From: DSAD01 sp036825155
GTDB taxonomy: Bacteria; Desulfobacterota; Desulfomonilia; UBA1062
DNA length: 45,529 nucleotides
NCBI GenBank assembly: GCA_036825155.1
Contig: DAISYU010000015.1
Location: forward strand, 1-45,529
Reading direction: 5' to 3'
The notes beneath the pieces are model-generated. The model was not told the DNA's origin. It did not search any database and worked only from the letters and a program-made list of their open reading frames with translations. The position numbers were made by a program, and so were the translations under genes. This document shows positions 43,668 through 45,529 of the stretch, in pieces. Positions within the stretch are counted from its first letter, which is position 1. Each line of letters starts with the position of its first letter.

Positions 43668-45371
43668 GTGAAGAAGAACCGGGGGAGAAAACAGACATCC
43701 GATATGGTGAGCATCATTGTCGTGACCTTGGGAGAGGACGAATACCTGCAGGCATGTCTTCACTCGATCCGCGAGTACGCCGCCTGTGCCCATGAAATCA
43801 TTGTGGTGAACAATTCTCCCGGTGCCCTGGACATGTCTGAAAAAGACGGCATCAGGGTTATCGAAAACCGGAGAAACCTCGGATTTGCCCGCGCGGTGAA
43901 TCGGGGGATCGAAGCTGCCCGGGGTGAGCTGATCCTCCTGTTCAACCCCGATGCACGACTCGAATATGACGTCATATCACCCATGGTCTCGTTCCTCAAT
44001 ACCCACGAATCTGCAGGTATAGCAGGCGTCCAGCTCGTGTTCCCGGATGGTGCGTACCAGAACTCGGTTGACATCATTCCGAACCTTCTCACCCAGTTTG
44101 TGAACAAGTCGCTGCTCAAGATCATATTCCCGAAGGCCTATCCCAGCAAACGATCTCAGTTCAGCAGACCTGTTCGCGTCCCCTCGGTCATCGGTGCGTG
44201 CATGATGATCAAGAGGCAGGTTATCGAGACCATAGGTCTGCTGGATGAAGGCTTCTTTCTTTACCTCGAAGAGACGGACTTCTGCAAGCGGGCAACCGAT
44301 GAGGGTTTCGAGGTCTGGCACCTGCCGGAGCTGCACGTGGTGCATCACCAGGGCACCACAGCCAGGGTCTTTGACATGGCCCGCAAGATCGAGTTCCAAC
44401 GATCCATGTACCGGTTCTTTGCAAAGCACAAAGGGGCAAATCAGACTGCGGTGCTTTTCGGATTGAATATCGTAAAATCCATCATCGAGACGGCGGGGAA
44501 CCTTGTGCTGTATTGTACGGCAAAAGGCCGTAACCGACTGAAGAAATCCTGCGCTATCCTCCTCTGGCATATGCTGGGCCTTCCTGCAGGCTGGGGGCTC
44601 GAAGACGTAAGCCTTCACTATGAAAAGACACAAGCGTTCGGATACACCTGGTTTCTGCCTGTGGGGGCGGCATTGCCTCAACAGATTCAGAACCCCCGGG
44701 AGTTCATGGAGGGATTCAGTGCTACGGTTCTGAACCGTTCCAGGACCACCTTTGTCAAGACCGGCCCTTTCGAGGGTCAGACTATCTTTCTCAAGCGCTA
44801 CAACTACAAGGGGCCTACTGACACGCTGAAGAACCTGTTCCGCAAAAGCAGGGCCAGACGGGCCTTTGAAGCTGCCTTGCTTCTTGACAATGCAGGCATC
44901 AAAACCCCTGACGTGATCTTTGCCTGCGAAAAGAGGATCTGCGGTATTTTGCTGGAGTCGTACATCGCAACTCTGAGTGTCGAGGGGGTGGACCTGGTAC
45001 AGTATGTTAAGGATAATGATTGCAGCACTGATCTGGTCAGGAGACTCGCCCGTTTTGTGAGACGGCTCCACGAGATGAATATCCTGCACGTGGACTTCAA
45101 GGGGGAGAATGTGCTCGTGGGCAAAGACGCCCTCTTCCTCATCGACCTGGACAGGCTAACAAAGGTCCCTCACCTGGGTATGGAGAGGATCGCAAAGAAC
45201 CTGAGCTACCTCAATGCCTCCTTTGCCCGGGATATCCCGCACGGACCGAGGATGCACTTCCTCGAGGAATACCTCAAAGGCAACACCTGGTTTGCAGGCA
45301 AAGGGAAGGAACTGGCGGACACCATCAAGGCTTATACAGAAAAACGGCTTGCAGCGCGCTATACAGAATAG
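43668..45371 (+). CDS. fusion of a GT2 glycosyltransferase with a WaaP/Kdo-kinase-like domain
   Basis: A 567-residue two-domain protein. N-terminal GT2 transferase (about 12-260): MVSIIVVTLGEDEYL, the metal/donor site around FNPDA (92-96), and the acceptor-site acids in LYLEETDFCKRA, resembling rhamnosyl- and related WbbL-type transferases. After a short helical linker, a kinase-like domain (about 360-567) has K376 in FLKRY, D476 and N481 in HVDFKGENVLV, and D493 in LIDLDRL. All four kinase residues are present. Such fusion would place glycosyl transfer and phosphorylation in one chain; the order of the reactions is inference. The start is GTG (43668), with aaagagga 4 bases before it. There is no gene on its 3' side within the window. 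Confidence 0.85.
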   Translation: MKKNRGRKQTSDMVSIIVVTLGEDEYLQACLHSIREYAACAHEIIVVNNSPGALDMSEKDGIRVIENRRNLGFARAVNRGIEAARGELILLFNPDARLEYDVISPMVSFLNTHESAGIAGVQLVFPDGAYQNSVDIIPNLLTQFVNKSLLKIIFPKAYPSKRSQFSRPVRVPSVIGACMMIKRQVIETIGLLDEGFFLYLEETDFCKRATDEGFEVWHLPELHVVHHQGTTARVFDMARKIEFQRSMYRFFAKHKGANQTAVLFGLNIVKSIIETAGNLVLYCTAKGRNRLKKSCAILLWHMLGLPAGWGLEDVSLHYEKTQAFGYTWFLPVGAALPQQIQNPREFMEGFSATVLNRSRTTFVKTGPFEGQTIFLKRYNYKGPTDTLKNLFRKSRARRAFEAALLLDNAGIKTPDVIFACEKRICGILLESYIATLSVEGVDLVQYVKDNDCSTDLVRRLARFVRRLHEMNILHVDFKGENVLVGKDALFLIDLDRLTKVPHLGMERIAKNLSYLNASFARDIPHGPRMHFLEEYLKGNTWFAGKGKELADTIKAYTEKRLAARYTE

Positions 45372-45443
45372 GTTTTTTGCATGATTACATACTGCACTCG
45401 TTGGTTTCTTCTTTTTAGGAGTCAACAGACATAGGTAACATCT

Positions 45444-45464
45444 TTAGAAAAGATAATTTTCTAA
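45444..45464. repeat. A/T-rich perfect inverted repeat
   Basis: ttagaaaa (45444-45451), spacer gataa, ttttctaa (45457-45464): an 8-base-pair stem about 75 bases after the GT2-kinase stop. It might help end transcription, but the stem is weak. Confidence 0.4.
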
Positions 45465-45480
45465 CTTATTATTTTTATAT

Positions 45481-45513
45481 GTTACTTTCTTTGCTTGTGC
45501 AAAAGAAAGTAAC
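45481..45513. repeat. 12-base-pair perfect inverted repeat at the window end
   Basis: gttactttcttt (45481-45492) and aaagaaagtaac (45502-45513) are exact reverse complements around a 9-base loop, gcttgtgca. The following ccaaagaaacacacccc resembles the tail of a short element that recurs in many proteobacterial genomes. It could be part of a repeat family that continues beyond the window; only one copy is visible. Confidence 0.5.
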
Positions 45514-45529
45514 CAAAGAAACACACCCC

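Noticed and set aside
43977..45089. Minus-strand open frame of 370 codons inside the GT2-kinase gene
   Set aside because: Antisense shadow of a gene with two clear domains; its own translation has no known motif.

Overview
The window is a stretch of a Gram-negative bacterial chromosome. It most resembles the Desulfobacterota (former Deltaproteobacteria), although no single gene proves this. Pointers are the order DUF1844 - Do protease - ispE - spoVG - tRNA-Gln - prs, a DUF3426 zinc-ribbon protein, LysM and PilZ proteins, an HD-GYP response regulator and a lipopolysaccharide (LPS) core region. Three runs of exactly 100 N mark scaffold gaps, so this is a draft or metagenome assembly. No phage, insertion sequence, CRISPR array or rRNA was found.

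Layout. (1) 2-6775, plus strand: a PflX-like radical SAM protein, a slipin, a DUF255 thioredoxin-domain protein (interrupted by a gap), an AEC-type permease, and the YifB/ComM AAA ATPase. (2) 6899-10958, minus strand: a tightly coupled operon DUF1844 - Do protease - ispE - spoVG - tRNA-Gln - prs. (3) 11170-14517: an AcuC/HDAC-like deacetylase (minus), then a small orphan protein, RidA and a YitT membrane protein (plus). (4) 14655-17200, minus: a GT81-like glycosyltransferase, and a MauE/DoxX plus rhodanese pair. (5) 17406-28237, minus: a long housekeeping run rpsA - Na/Ca antiporter - sppA - guaB - dnaE - accA - orphan - prepilin peptidase. (6) 28460-36545: a small winged-helix-like protein, a LysM protein, a PilZ protein, then a plus-strand run hpt - zinc-ribbon protein - K+ channel - ruvX - mltG - two response regulators. 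(7) 36549-45371: an envelope-glycan region with two GT9 heptosyltransferase-like enzymes, a tandem WaaP/Kdo-kinase-like protein, a radical SAM enzyme, a Gfo/Idh/MocA oxidoreductase and a GT2-kinase fusion.

How the parts fit. Regions 2 and 5 supply precursors and core machinery: PRPP, isoprenoids, GMP, fatty acids, replication and translation. Start/stop overlaps of the ATGA type (9091-9094, 10575-10578, 19645-19648) indicate coupled translation. Region 7 looks like a locus for building and phosphorylating LPS core sugars; it holds three kinase-like modules in only two genes. c-di-GMP turnover (HD-GYP) and sensing (PilZ) are both present.

Most worth a second look: the tandem-kinase and GT2-kinase fusions; the non-canonical GYR filter of the K+ channel; short 7-8 nt word arrays in three intergenic spots, one of which supplies the stop codon of a heptosyltransferase gene; several genes whose best promoter sits right on the start codon (candidate leaderless mRNAs); and the gap at 40061-40160, which is almost certainly an assembly artefact because its flanks carry the same 55 bases.
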